Part shown: piece after piece, positions 10,531 through 22,000 of the stretch
How positions within the stretch are numbered: the stretch's first letter is position 1
How the letters are laid out: each line of letters starts with the position of its first letter
Assembly: GCA_036971615.1 (NCBI GenBank)
Contig: JAYKKR010000008.1
Coordinates: 62,001 to 126,000 of the forward strand
Source of the DNA: Amyloporia xantha
Taxonomy: Eukaryota > Basidiomycota > Agaricomycetes > Polyporales > Adustoporiaceae
Direction: 5' to 3'
Length of the DNA stretch: 64,000 nt
The notes under the pieces: generated by a model
What the model saw: only the letters and a program-made list of their open reading frames with translations
The model's database searches: none
What the model was told of the DNA's origin: nothing
Program-made: the position numbers and the translations under genes

Positions 10531-12450
10531 GCCTTGCCATGAAGTGTAGTCCTCATGCATGGGATGTGTCGGGTTGAGTAAGGATGTTACCCCAATTCTT
10601 AATCGCACACTTGACACGCACAGATCCTGAAAGGTCGGCATCGCGTAATACACGTCTGCTGGTCGATCCTACGTTAAGACTCATGAATAATGAATCGCAG
10701 TAGTGGGCACGCTGGGATTCCCCGCCGATGAAGGAATGCGCTGTCGAACAAGAGTTCGACATGGTCCGACGTCGCGATCTGTCGCGCCTCATCATCGATG
10801 CATAATCAGGCTCAAGCCACTCGCTCGTCTTCAGCTCATGCCTCAGACATGACTGCCCCGGGCGATTCCAGAATGTAATCATCTCTTCTCGTGCCTAGAA
10901 CTCTTTCCGGGCCCGAGTCGCTGTGCGCTCCGTTTGATGTCGCAAAAGGACCACTATCTTATAGAGCGCTCTTTATTGTGAATCTGAATTCAATGAAGGA
11001 GCGTTGCAGCGGTCGTGCAAGTCACCGCACAACAGTGGGTGGCCTCTCATTGCGGCCCATTGGTTTGTTCCGTTCCAAAGTCCATTCCAAAGACGTTGGT
11101 GGCATTTAGGCATTTAGGCATTAGCCACTGTTGTGCAACGCTCCACCTGTATGTTTGTCCAATTCCGACGTCCATTATTTCATGATATGATCCGACTACA
11201 CGCAGCTTTTGTTTCTGCTACGACAATGCACAACATGCCACTCGTTTCTCACAAAGCAAGGTTTGTTGGGTTCCCATTGTCTCTGGGACGATATAAAAGA
11301 CATCGATCCTAGTCCCTCGCCTCTGCCATCCTCATCATCGGTCCGCCTCAAAGTAACTCGGGAACTCAAGCACTGCACCCACCAATAGCATCGACCCCGC
11401 GCACATCGCTTATGACGAAGTGTACGTCCGCGCTCTCGATTACTGGCTCAAGTTCGCCGTTCTCGCAGACGCTCTTTCTAAACTCTAGCACTTCTCTTAG
11501 ATCGACGGTCAGCATGGAGCGTAGCGCCAACACTCTCTTCACTGATGCATCCTCTCGTGCAATCACGTTTATATCTGATGTTGAAAACACCCACCACTCA
11601 AAGTATTCGGTACAACTACGAAGAAACCCCCTCGCATCGTCGACCTCTAGGAGCATGGTTACAAACTCTCGAAGAAACCTACGCAAACTCATTGTGGTCT
11701 AACGGAATGTGTCCATATACACAAAACGTTCATTCCACCATACTACCGATGGCGTTGTTTGATGCTTGTATCGGATGTTTGAGCAAAGGTATGTACATTG
11801 TCCACCTTAACACCTGCTGTTTTTCTCTCTTAACTGTGCTTATAGACCATAGTCAAATGTAGCACGGTCGGATCAGCCTGCTGCAGCCTCCAAGTGAGGG
11901 TTCTATTCGGGCCTCAGGATGCAACAGCGCACGTAGCGTCGAAGCTCTTGCCCAGAGACACTCGAAAATGGATGGCTAACAGCAATAACACGGCCACTTC
12001 ACGGAGGGAAGACAGACCTTTGCACGAATACCAGGAAGCGTGAGGGGGGCATCCTATGGTCACTGGCAACAGGACCCCTCGACGGTATCGCGGTACCAAT
12101 CTCCTTTATGAACTAAATAATCACATCCAGCCCGTTTATCTGGACCTTCTATCACTCACGCAAAACTTATGCATACCCGTACACACTTGGGATGTGACTT
12201 AGAAAGACATACACAAAATATTCCAAAGCTTCCTGTGTTGAACGGTAAACTACTAGCTGCAGTATATATGGATGAACACATGATGCGGTGGTGTACATAC
12301 GAAACAATGCAATTACTGTGATAACGACGATTACACTAAATCAGTTTCCTGTTGAAAGCAAACCCCTATTGCTACAGTTCTTGATAGCGATGTGGTTGTC
12401 TGCTGTGCATAACTGCTCCATCGTAGGGGCCCTTCCACCGCATCGTGTTC
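10531..12450. other. Intergenic, no supported gene
   Basis: A TATA-like gatataaaagac occurs at about 11290, and about 120 nt downstream is a short plus-strand phrase HIAYDEVYVRALDYWLKF with no start codon. It ends quickly at a stop. I could not extend it through introns. The remaining open frames look random. Confidence 0.35.
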
Positions 12451-12967
12451 TTAGACTGCAGCCCAGCCACTCCATCTCCTGCCGGTGCGACGGCTTCGCC
12501 GTAGTAATATTCCATCGCGTGCTCCTAACTTCTGCACTGCCAACACAGACCCACCTTGCTGCATGACACCGACGCGTTCCACATCGTATGTCAGACAGTC
12601 AATAACCTCCGAGGGTATTAACTGGATCGTCCCAAAGCTCGACGGGGGTGACGGCACCGTAGTGCGAGCTGGTGATCGGCAGCCTTCTATCAGACTCAGA
12701 CCACAGGCCCAGGCTGACGTAGCGCGAACTAAGGACGATGCAAGCTGTCAGGACTGCGAATATAAGTACAAGGCGAGGGGAGGTGACAATGTAAGTGACG
12801 TTTCTGCACACTTCTTCCGACAAATGGTCCTCCCGTTCGCACGGTCCGTCATATGTTTTGCTTCTTCTCTGCTTCAAGCCATATGCCTTCTTGTTATTCG
12901 TTGGTACTGCACTGGCAAGCTCCCCGACAGCGTCCGCCCTCCCCGGGCGACCCACACATACGAACAC
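12451..12967 (-). other. Possible exon(s) with one transmembrane segment, unassigned
   Basis: The minus strand encodes SPRLVLIFAVLTACIVLSS, a convincing membrane helix, followed by SSHYGAVTPVELWDDP. It then reaches a stop or an unplaced splice site near 12599; another short open stretch lies at 12657-12451. I do not recognise the protein and could not build a full gene. A type II membrane protein N-terminus is one reading, but chance is possible. Confidence 0.3.
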
Positions 12968-15342
12968 AGTGCGCCTCGTTTATGATCTACTAAACTCACG
13001 GACAGGTGGGGAAGCACGCCGTGACAAAGGAGGATTGCGATTGGAGGTACCCATTCGGCGATGGCGATGGCGATGGCGCGTACGACCTCCCTCGGGTTAT
13101 CACAGCCTCTTCTGCGTCTCACATGCTCTGCCATACTACGTAAGGATGCCTGATAACTGCAATGACAGGGCCGTCTGGAACCCGGATGGTACAAGTACGG
13201 CGTGCTAGTATGACATGCTGTCACATTCCAAGCCCCTTCGCAGAGACACCCTGTCCTCTCATATAACAGTAACTCGGGTCTGCAGCGTCACCCAATTGCT
13301 AAGAACGCAAGATGGATCTGACCATCAGCGCCATAGTCTGGTCACGTCGTACTTGCTGCCTTCGGGTAGTAGTGCAACCCTTCCCGCCCCACGGACGGTA
13401 CCCGGTGCTGTCGTGTTCTCGTGGAATACTCATTCCCTCGATGGACACGACAAGATCACTGCCTGTCTGCTCGTCACTGCCTCTGGTACATTTGTTGAAC
13501 TTCAAGCTTGAAGATCGGGGCAGCCGATGCTTGAACCGGTGCCGGCTTTACGTTCGAAGTGTCGAAGTTTCGTCGACGTGTCTACTCCCACTTTCTTAAA
13601 GATGATGCCAACAGTCGAAAGTGCTTTCTGTCGTTGTGATACCAGTAGACAGGCCACAAAGAGCTGGAACTGGACACGGGCAAACATGGTGAGCACACAA
13701 TCCATTAGGAAGAAACTGATGCGGTATGATTCTCGAGAGCGACCGATACGTTGTCATTGGTGAGTCTGACCAATCTTTGGCACAGAGCAATACATTGACA
13801 CTTGATTATTTGTAGTCGTCTTGCTCGACTCGGTCCGGGCGCCCATGAATCTATCCTGCCTAGACGAGCTGTCTCCCCAAGTGTGCGACGCGAAGTTCTG
13901 GGCGATACCGAGGTATCTGCAACATTTGAGGAATCTGCTCGGCACCAAAGTCATTGACAGTACGAGTCTGCTGCGGGGACTCGATGAGGAGGACGAACTG
14001 AGGGGCTGCCATAGGCCTTCTGACCACCTCAGAGTGAGCCTTACTGCTTCCAAGTCATAGTCATTTTGCTGATAGAGCGGGTTAATTGTGGTGTGGTGCT
14101 GATGACATTGTGATGCTCGAAGCCTATCCAAACAACTCATAAATCGTCAAGCTAGTCTCGCCGTCCCAGCGAATCTCAGGAAGTACGCGACAGGACGTAC
14201 AAATCAATGGCGGGCAGCCTGGCATGCGGACGTGGTGGGAATGCGTCTCCCATGTCTTGATATATGCAGTCGGGATAACTGTCGTTTCTCGTCGCCTATT
14301 GTGCGTGGTGTACAAATTAGTCTGTGTTCCTGCACGTGAAACTGAAAGCGTACGGCGTTCATGCGGACTTACCACTCGCCTTATTTTGTCTGCGATAGCA
14401 AGTCCAATATCAAGGTTTACTCTGGAGAAAACGCTGACAATGATTGGTTGCTGTCGACATTCACGGTACCTGACGGACTTTGGGACTCTCTAGCCACAGC
14501 GAACTCACCGAGCGTTCTTGAGACTCATGCTGGTATCCTGATCTTGTAGCTTCTCACTGGGTCGTCCCAGAGGTCATCCGAGCGACTTTACTACACAGAC
14601 GACATTGGAGATGTAAGAGTACATGGGGGTACATATATCTGCCCGTGTCCCTCGGCGGCCATTGCATCATGCTTTGCGGACCAGCTGGGCTAGAACTGGT
14701 ACGTTCGCATGCATTTAATTTGTACGATCATACCCGTGCTTCGTCAATTCATGTTATATGAACAACCCGACCAGTCCAATCAAAACAGCACATACAACTT
14801 GAAGCTAGCAAAGCATCTCGCAGCGGTACAGGGGTTCGCAATAAATACTATGGTACACTGAGGCCGTCAATACGATTACAACGATATACTGTCCGATCGC
14901 GTCATAGAAACTCACATAAGCGGAGAAGGATAGTACGAGAGAACGACAAATACTACCAAATCGTTCGCATCCCGCGTTACAAGCCCGTATGTATTCGCAT
15001 GGAAGACGACATCGCATCCCGTTGTGTTTGCGTGTCTTGTGCCACAGGTTACAGGTCGCGACATGCTGGGAGGAAGTCTCGTGGCGGACCCTGCGTTGAC
15101 ATTCCACGCGGGTGAAGGGCTAGACTGGATGCCGCGGCGCGTATGTGGTCTCCGATGGTTCAGTGGGACTCAAAGCGGCATGCAGAAGATTGAGTATCCG
15201 AGGAAGAGCAGACAATGACAGTGGGACGTGGAAGAGGATCGAGACAGCGTGTTGCCATCATTTGTGGAATTACCTTTCCCAGAAAAAGGCACTATGCGGC
15301 GTGCGATTCAAGGGTAGGTCAAACATCAGTCAATCAACACAG
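12968..15342. other. Unresolved region with scattered coding-like fragments on the plus strand
   Basis: Fragments that look protein-like include KITACLLVTASGTFVELQA (before 13511), LSPQVCDAKFWAIPRYLQHL (about 13870), VYSGENADNDWLLSTFTVP (about 14420) and ERLYYTDDIGDVRVHGGTYI (about 14600). They lie in different frames in order along the strand, as exons of a gene or of a decayed gene would. I could not join them with confidence. No family is recognised. Confidence 0.25.
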
Positions 15343-16448
15343 CTACAGCAGAAGAGAAACACACCTCAGGATACCTCGTTTGTGTAGTGTAGGCATCTGA
15401 GACTGTAGCAGTGTTTTCCATAGAGCCTTGACTTTCTCATCAGGATACCTAGCATGTGCACCACAATAGACATTAATCCTAACGTCCGTGAGCTTGTCAA
15501 ATACAGGGCGGGTAAAGATGTCATCAAGTTGAGGACAAAAGCCATGGGGCAGCCTTGTCAGGATTGCGATAAGCTCCTCAGGTCTGTTGATCGTCATGGA
15601 ACCAATTCCGAGTTCTATGGTGATCTCTTCCATAACCTTGGAGGTGAGCTGAGAGACGAGCTGAGCTATGCAGCCAGCGTTGAAATCCACATTGTCGATA
15701 TTTATGAGGAGCAGAAATTTTGTGAGCTTTGCGTTATGGGAAATATCGATCGGATACTCTGAGAACATGAGGTCAGACAGCTCCGAGGATTAAGGAAGGA
15801 GTCGTGCGGCTCACCGCCGGGCACCAGGTGCAGGCTCAGTGTTCGAAGTGAAGCACCAGCCGACTGAACGAGACGCTGCATGCTTCCGGACAGAAAATCG
15901 CCGGGGTGTAAAGGATAGTCATTGGATTTGCCCAGAAACACGCGAGTCAGCTTTGCAGATATACGCGTAGACACGAAGAAGCGTGAGATGTCGTCGATAG
16001 AAGACGTGTCCGAGATGTAGACGGTGACCTCCGAGAGCTTCATCCTATCAGCGCATCGTGGAAACGCCGCGCGATTGAAATGATGCGTCTCGAAGCTCAC
16101 ATTGCTGCAGATGAGCTCCTCCAGGGCGGGCAGGGCACAGGCGAGCCGACCGAATGCGGCAATCGAAGGGAGCGTGACGTCATCAAGACTGAGCTTTGTG
16201 ATGCCGGTGAACGTGGACAGGTTGTCGAAGATGTCCTGTGGTATGTCCCCTGCTCGCCACTCTGCGTGCTGAATGAAAAGGGTAGATGTCTCCGTCCACT
16301 TTCCGCCCAGCATTGCTGCGAATGTGCCCAGGTGTGGGATGGGACGTCTTGGACGGCCAATGTCACTATGCGAGCTGCCCGAGATACATACGCGATATGG
16401 TCCTGTCCAGCTACTTTTCACTAGTGTCTTTACCCGTGGCTTTGCCAC
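15343..16448 (-). CDS. LRR half of an F-box/LRR protein
   Basis: Two pieces, 16448-15815 and 15758-15343, join in phase 1 across a 56-nt GTGAGC intron to about 349 codons. The protein shows the leucine-rich pattern of basidiomycete F-box proteins: LGTFAAMLGGKW, FTGITKLSLDDVTLPSIAAF, LACALPALEELICSNVSF, ASLRTLSLHLVPGG. The first residues (MAKPRVKTL) read through a small hairpin repeat at 16445-16459, so that start is probably not the native N-terminus. A matching F-box half lies upstream on the same strand at 17175-17807. F-box proteins recruit substrates to SCF ubiquitin ligases. I infer one gene split by an insertion or a large intron. Confidence 0.7.
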
Positions 16449-16720
16449 GCAAGGCGCTTTGCGCCTTCGAATACAAATAATACAAATAATAATAATTTAG
16501 TATCTTCTAGTGATTTTACCTAGGCCTGTGGCTTCGCCACAGAGGTGGTTTGCACCTCCAACCTTTGAAGAAATATAATTGGAGTGATTCAAATCCAAAA
16601 CCTCACTGAATTTGAGGTCTAGATTTCACCCAGGGCACTTCGTGCCCGTGACCCGTGCCCATTGCGCGGAAGTATAGCACTGAAGCCTAAAGGGGTGCTT
16701 CGCACCCGGGCCCCGTAATG
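16436..16720. repeat. Cluster of six short hairpins with CTTYG-type loops
   Basis: Perfect short palindromes of one format (4-6 bp stem, 5-nt loop) are packed in 285 bp. They are CGTGG-CTTTG-CCACG (16445-16459), AAGGCG-CTTTG-CGCCTT (16461-16477), CTGTGG-CTTCG-CCACAG (16526-16542), AGGTG-GTTTG-CACCT (16543-16557), GGGCA-CTTCG-TGCCC (16633-16647) and GGGTG-CTTCG-CACCC (16693-16707). Stems differ in sequence while the loop is kept. This is the signature of a mobile or recurrently generated mini-hairpin family rather than chance. Confidence 0.75.
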
Positions 16721-16779
16721 CATTCCCGTTCAGCAGCAACATGATATATTACATTCTTTTTTAATCCCTGTGTGAGGAA

Positions 16780-17170
16780 GGCGATGCTGGTTCCCGTTGC
16801 AGTGGACACACACTGCACAGGGAAAACCCAGCGCCGACCCCCACGCTGCACGCTATAGGGACGACCCGCTGCACTGAGCCCGGTGGCCGTTCCCGGTGCA
16901 GTGGGCAAGCTGTATCTTTGCTGTAGATATTTTATCTTTTCGTGAATCTTTGCGCCTGAGCCCGGTGGCCGTTCCCGTTGCAGTGGGATTTTACTTTGGA
17001 TCCTTGCGCGGGGGAGACCCCCGCGGACCCCCCTGCCGCTGCGCGGGGCGCCAACTCTCGCGCTGTGCGCGCAGCTCCTACGGGAGGACCTGCGCCATCG
17101 CGTGGCAGCCACGCGGCCAACGTGCGCTCCACGCGAGTTACGCGCGCCACATCGACCCCGTCGTCCCATT
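16780..17170. repeat. GC-rich island with dispersed direct repeats
   Basis: The motif TTCCCG[T/G]TGCAGTGG occurs three times (about 16791, 16890 and 16971). The last two share a longer unit that begins TGAGCCCGGTGGCCG. The next 170 bp are extremely GC-rich. No protein is supported here. With the hairpin cluster it separates the two halves of the F-box gene. Confidence 0.65.
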
Positions 17171-17174
17171 ATCT

Positions 17175-17807
17175 TTAGATTATCCCTATCCACGCCACCT
17201 CCTCCCCATTCGAAAAAAACGCCTCATATTCACTGTATCCTGGCGGCACGTACTTGCTAGCTCTCCAGTACCACACGTCTCCAGAGTAGGCCTCGCGGTA
17301 GGCTAGTAACGCATCCAGGTCGTATCGTAAGTAGGAAACGATGTGATCCCAAAGTTCAGGTGGAAGATATCGGGGAGTGTGCTGAGAACAAGGCCAAATT
17401 TCAGTGAGTTGATCATGATAACTGTATATCAATATACGTGCCTCACTGGAGTCAGACTTGGAGTCATCAAAATCGTAGTAATTGTCCTCATCCTCGTCGC
17501 CGTCGTCCTCTTCATCCTTATCATTGTCCTCGTCCTCTTCCTCATTTTCGTTTTCGTTGTAGTCGTTCTCTTCGTCCTCGCCCTCCTCTTGTTGCTGCTG
17601 GTTGAGACTCAGATCCGTGGACTCGTCGGTGGGACCTTGCATCGCTGATCTCTTGATCATGTCGACATTAGATGAGATAGCCATGACTGGTGAGCCTGTG
17701 TCCTGCTCATATCCATGTGGAACTATCAGGTTGCTGATTGTCATGCTGTCGCTTAGACTGCGCTCAATCGGGTTTCCACTAGAGGCCCCAGGCTCATCGT
17801 GATCCAT
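17175..17807 (-). CDS. F-box half of an F-box/LRR protein, with acidic tract
   Basis: From MDHDEPGASSG the frame runs through a Gln-rich then very acidic Glu/Asp/Asn tract (roughly residues 60-110). It reaches a clear F-box, YLPPELWDHIVSYLRYDLDA, then ASKYVPPGYSEYEAFF, and stops at 17175 inside GC-rich repeat sequence. The usual middle and LRR part are missing here but occur on the same strand after the repeat island (16448-15343). An in-frame Met 28 codons upstream is possible. The F-box would bind Skp1 in an SCF ubiquitin ligase. Whether a working transcript joins both halves cannot be told from sequence alone. Confidence 0.65.
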   Translation of the reverse strand: MDHDEPGASSGNPIERSLSDSMTISNLIVPHGYEQDTGSPVMAISSNVDMIKRSAMQGPTDESTDLSLNQQQQEEGEDEENDYNENENEEEDEDNDKDEEDDGDEDEDNYYDFDDSKSDSSEARILIYSYHDQLTEIWPCSQHTPRYLPPELWDHIVSYLRYDLDALLAYREAYSGDVWYWRASKYVPPGYSEYEAFFSNGEEVAWIGII

Positions 17808-17891
17808 ATGCACAGGACAGAGCTCAATACGGGATTGGAGGAAGATGGAGACTGGAGATAGTAAGAGGACAAGTTGTTCCCTGTGGTACAA

Positions 17892-20800
17892 TGAGAGTTA
17901 TACTGACGGTTGAGAGCGCAGTCCCACGTAACCCGGTAGATATATAGCATGTCCATCATGGACCACAGCCTCATGGCGGTGTCCCTCAGACGCATAGTAT
18001 TCATTTCTGTCCACAGCACACGTGTGATTGTACCGAGCGTCACCCATTATCGCCTCTGTTTATCCCAAACTCCACTTCGTCTTCCCAGCGGCACGTCAAA
18101 AGCTCTCTGACTCGCGAAGACATCAATGCTTTACTCTTTCTTAAGGCTTTTCTAGCGAAATGGTGAGTACCAACCACGTTTCGAGTGCTTCAGAGTTACA
18201 TTTCGAGCATATAGGAGTGACGATACAACCCCGGAGAAGACTTCAAATACCCCTCGACGTGTACGCTAAAAGAACGCACGGCATATCCCAAAGCTTCCGG
18301 AAGGCTGTCACTTGGTTGACATGTGCGTCTCACCATGAGGCATGAGACCATCGGAGGCGCTGGAAAGCCTCCTTGTGACAATGGTGGAATTCGCGCACTC
18401 ACAGAAGTCGTGATTGCATTTGATGCCGTTCAAGGACATCGTGCGATCTTTTCTTCGTTCGTTCCTTTCGCCGCTGAAGGGCTATCGAGGGGAGATCTAT
18501 CCGAACGTCGTATGTGCACCGATCACCAAGGTCATGGCAGATTCTACGTGCTCGTTTGGGCACCTCCCGCAACTGCATGACTCGCGGTGCATTCAGGGTA
18601 AAATTGTGCAGTACATGTGTCGTATCTAACCGCTGATCGGTATGTAACAGGTAGTGCCGCCCAACTTTTCGAACCGGCATCCTGGGGTCGTCGGTATAGC
18701 CTCAAGAAGACGTAAAAACCGTATCGCAATGTGCACAGCGATGTCGTGCACAGCCATTTTGGATAACATAATTGAATAGCCTCAGAATTTCCAGCCATCA
18801 CTTCCATTGAACCTCGAAGACACTGTCCACACATTTGCGGTGAAGCACGTGAAGGCCGTCCTCGTTACCCATATACGGTCACCATTAGGATTCGTGATTC
18901 ATACACCACTATGCGTGGATCATCTCTGTTTGGACAATGAAGTAAGTTGGATCGTTTTCCCTGTCACTCCGCACTGGCTACAGAGCATCTTCGTAGACGA
19001 AGACGCTGGTAGGGGTTTAATCTGGAGTTCCATAGTATTTTGTATTATTGCACGTTCTGACTGCTCCTGCACTGGCTCCATGAAGCATCTGACATTGCTT
19101 CAAAATCAATCATGCCGTCTCAAGAACGACAATCGGCATGCATATTCACACACGGATCGCATCTGGTGGAGTCCCACAAAGTCAAGATATTATCTTGCTT
19201 AACCCTGCTCTGGCATCATTGAGCTCCGAGCTGTCCGTCTTGCGTCATTCATGCAATCGGCCGCCTTCGTAGCAGCTGCATTCCCTCAAACTATTGTCAG
19301 GTCAGCCTAACATAGAGTAGTTATCACGAAATGTCAGTGATCAATCTTTAGTCAAGATTCGCGTATGCTTGGAAACTGCTCTTCAGTACTAACAAGGGGA
19401 CGCAAGCGATTGCATATTTTGCTGCTGGGATAAATCTGGAGGTCGTGTATACTAGTACTATGCGTCCAGGGGTCGTTGGCAACTAGGCCCACCACTGGCA
19501 TTCATTCGCTAATGGCGAAAAAGAAGATATTTTGAGAGGTGAAATATTACCACCCCACTGGGCACCGACTACAGCATGGATCTACCGATGGCGTGTAGAG
19601 TGATTAACGTGATACTGGCCGCTAGTTTCACCCTTATGCGCACTTGTGGCGCTCGATCGCGCAGATCTGGATAACGTCTCAACGAGTAGCGGCCGGGTGA
19701 CGTTGAGATCAACTCAAACTCCGTGCGTCATACATATTTTGTTCGTATCCTGTAACTGCTGCCGTTGCACGGTCTACTGCGCGGCTGTTATTTCATAACC
19801 CTTATTCGTAAGATTATCAGAAGGGTGACGGCAACAGAGGTGATGACATGGCAAGTTAGTGACTTATGACTGCTTGTTATCATGCCTTGCGATACGGCGC
19901 CCTGTGCTCTCTCGCTCCCTCACGTTGAATTACGACCGTTACCCAGTCTTGCTATTATCGAGAGTATGATTCTCTATTGCGCCTTTGCGTCGTCTTTTTA
20001 TCAAGGAATGGCGAGTGCCTGACTAATATGAACGCTCTGAACTGACCATATATCGAATGGCCTCACCATAATGGAACCACCCGATTTGTTGCATACACTG
20101 GAGAAAGCTAAAATCCCTCATAGAACTTAGACCATGTAAATCATCCCGCTCACATGCTCCACAAAAGATTCACAGGTCCCTTCAAGGTATGTAGTCTCCA
20201 GCCCGGGAAAGGCAGAGTCGTATGGCGCGCCACACTTTTAGACCTTTGCTCGGTCCTTATCCAGAACTGACAGGTAAATGTTTTCCATGAGAATGCCTGT
20301 AGGACGTTGTGTTTCGGTTATTTGAAGTTCCTATTGATCTATGGGTGCCTCAAGTACGAGAGGGTGCTCAAGACAATGTGGCACGTACAGTTAATAATTT
20401 TTGTTCTGGATGAGAGTCGCCGATCGCCCACTTCAGCCTACAGAGGACTATGTATCGCCGCGAGAATGAACATTGCTGTCCGTTGGTTTGCTGGATCGGT
20501 TTGACTCGCGGGAGGTGTGGCGGGTTCGCAAGCAGAAGATGGCCACGTTCTCCTTCCTCAGAGCTTGTGTGGTTCTCGTGCTAATTTCGCGGCGGATTGG
20601 GCGTGCCTACATAGTGTTGATCAGGCTGCTCCTTCATGGACTTTTTGGACAAAAGACAGGATATACCTTTAGTTGCGTCTACAGGAGGCACCAATTGTGG
20701 GGCTCCGGGGGGCAAAAGTCGTCCATTCTTTTGAATTCTGAATATTGTGCGAAACTTTTATCATGGCGATGGGATTTTTGAGCGAAGTGCTATGCTATGA

Positions 20801-22000
20801 CATCGGGCATGGTACTTAGTGATATTTGGTTCCAGTCAGCATCCCGTTGTGAAGAGCTCTAACTCCTACCAGTCTTCGCTCGTGCTTGCTCATCCACCAA
20901 CTATCTTTCGTTGAATGCCCGGCGTCCACTCGTCTGCAGTCTCTCCATCCAACGGCGCAGCTGTGTAGACATCTACCGTGATTTCTCATTCTGCCTCGAG
21001 AGGGCGAAGATAGGTGTGAGTCTAACTAGTTTCCTTCTCTCCGTAAGCTTGAATTGTTCGCGACGTTTCCGTATTATGACCCGCTTGCCAGCTGTTTACT
21101 ATGCTGGAAAGGGTGACACCGAGGTCCAGGTAGGACGAGCTGCATTCTCGATTGAAGCTTGTTCATTATGTCGATTTGCTCAAGGGTGTGATACTGTGGT
21201 TGGCGACATACTTCGCGGTCAATCTGGATCATACATAGTCCTCCGACACATGTTAGCAAAGATGTAGGAGTGTGCGGACGCAGGCAGCAGTGTTGTTCGT
21301 GGTATCAAGGCAGCACTTAGTTGCGACATGAGGCCCTCACGAACAGATATTTTGCTGAGGGAGAATGACGACGCTTGCGGCGCACGATGCCAGTTTGCAA
21401 CACTAGTAAGCTCAGCCAAACCTGGAGACGTGCGTGCGCCGAATACCATACCAATGATTGCGTACAGTCAATACACAATGTCGATCGTGAAACCCACCGC
21501 ACCAGAGTCCTAGAGCAACCACGACCGACCCTGGGTTGGTCCGCAAACAAGAACGACTGGTTGCCAGAGAAATGCATTACAAGCCGACTGGTTAAATTTT
21601 AGGAAAGTAGGAGAAGCCGTGTTTGAAGAACGGTGAACATGAATAGCTGGCGGCACCATCTTTTGGCGGCTTGCAAAGAATGGCAAGTCTCACGCATTAT
21701 TTGAATCGAGGACAGCAACGAGTCGAATATATCAAGGCTCGCTGCTAGATACACAGTTTTGCAGTTTCGACAAACACTGAAGGGCCGACGATAGTGTATG
21801 ATACTGTTGGGCTTACCGTGGCAGGGCGTGTGAAATCTGCTCGCAATAAGCAAAGCTTGAGACGGGCCTCGACAGGGATGATTAATTTCCCGCAGCGCCC
21901 CTAAATCGCAAACAATGGCAGGTCCGGACAGGGCACTGACCGAGAGCCCTGTTACATTCGACAGAAAGCCGCGTACAGTCGGAGTTCAGACCGAGATCAG
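17892..22000. other. About 4 kb without a supported gene
   Basis: Only short, random-looking open frames are present. One plus-strand phrase near 20304-20400 (DVVFRLFEVPIDLWVPQVRE) looks protein-like, and a short peptide starts MPGVHSSAVSPSNGA at about 20916. Neither extends into a gene. I see no terminal repeats marking a mobile element. Confidence 0.4.

Noticed and set aside
16687..17193. 168-codon minus-strand frame through the GC-rich island
   Set aside because: Arg/Gly/Ala-rich translation of repeats; no start or domain evidence.
17343..17648. Very hydrophobic plus-strand open frame, as if a membrane protein
   Set aside because: It is the antisense of the Glu/Asp-rich tract of the F-box gene; GAA/GAT codons read as Leu/Val/Ile on the other strand.
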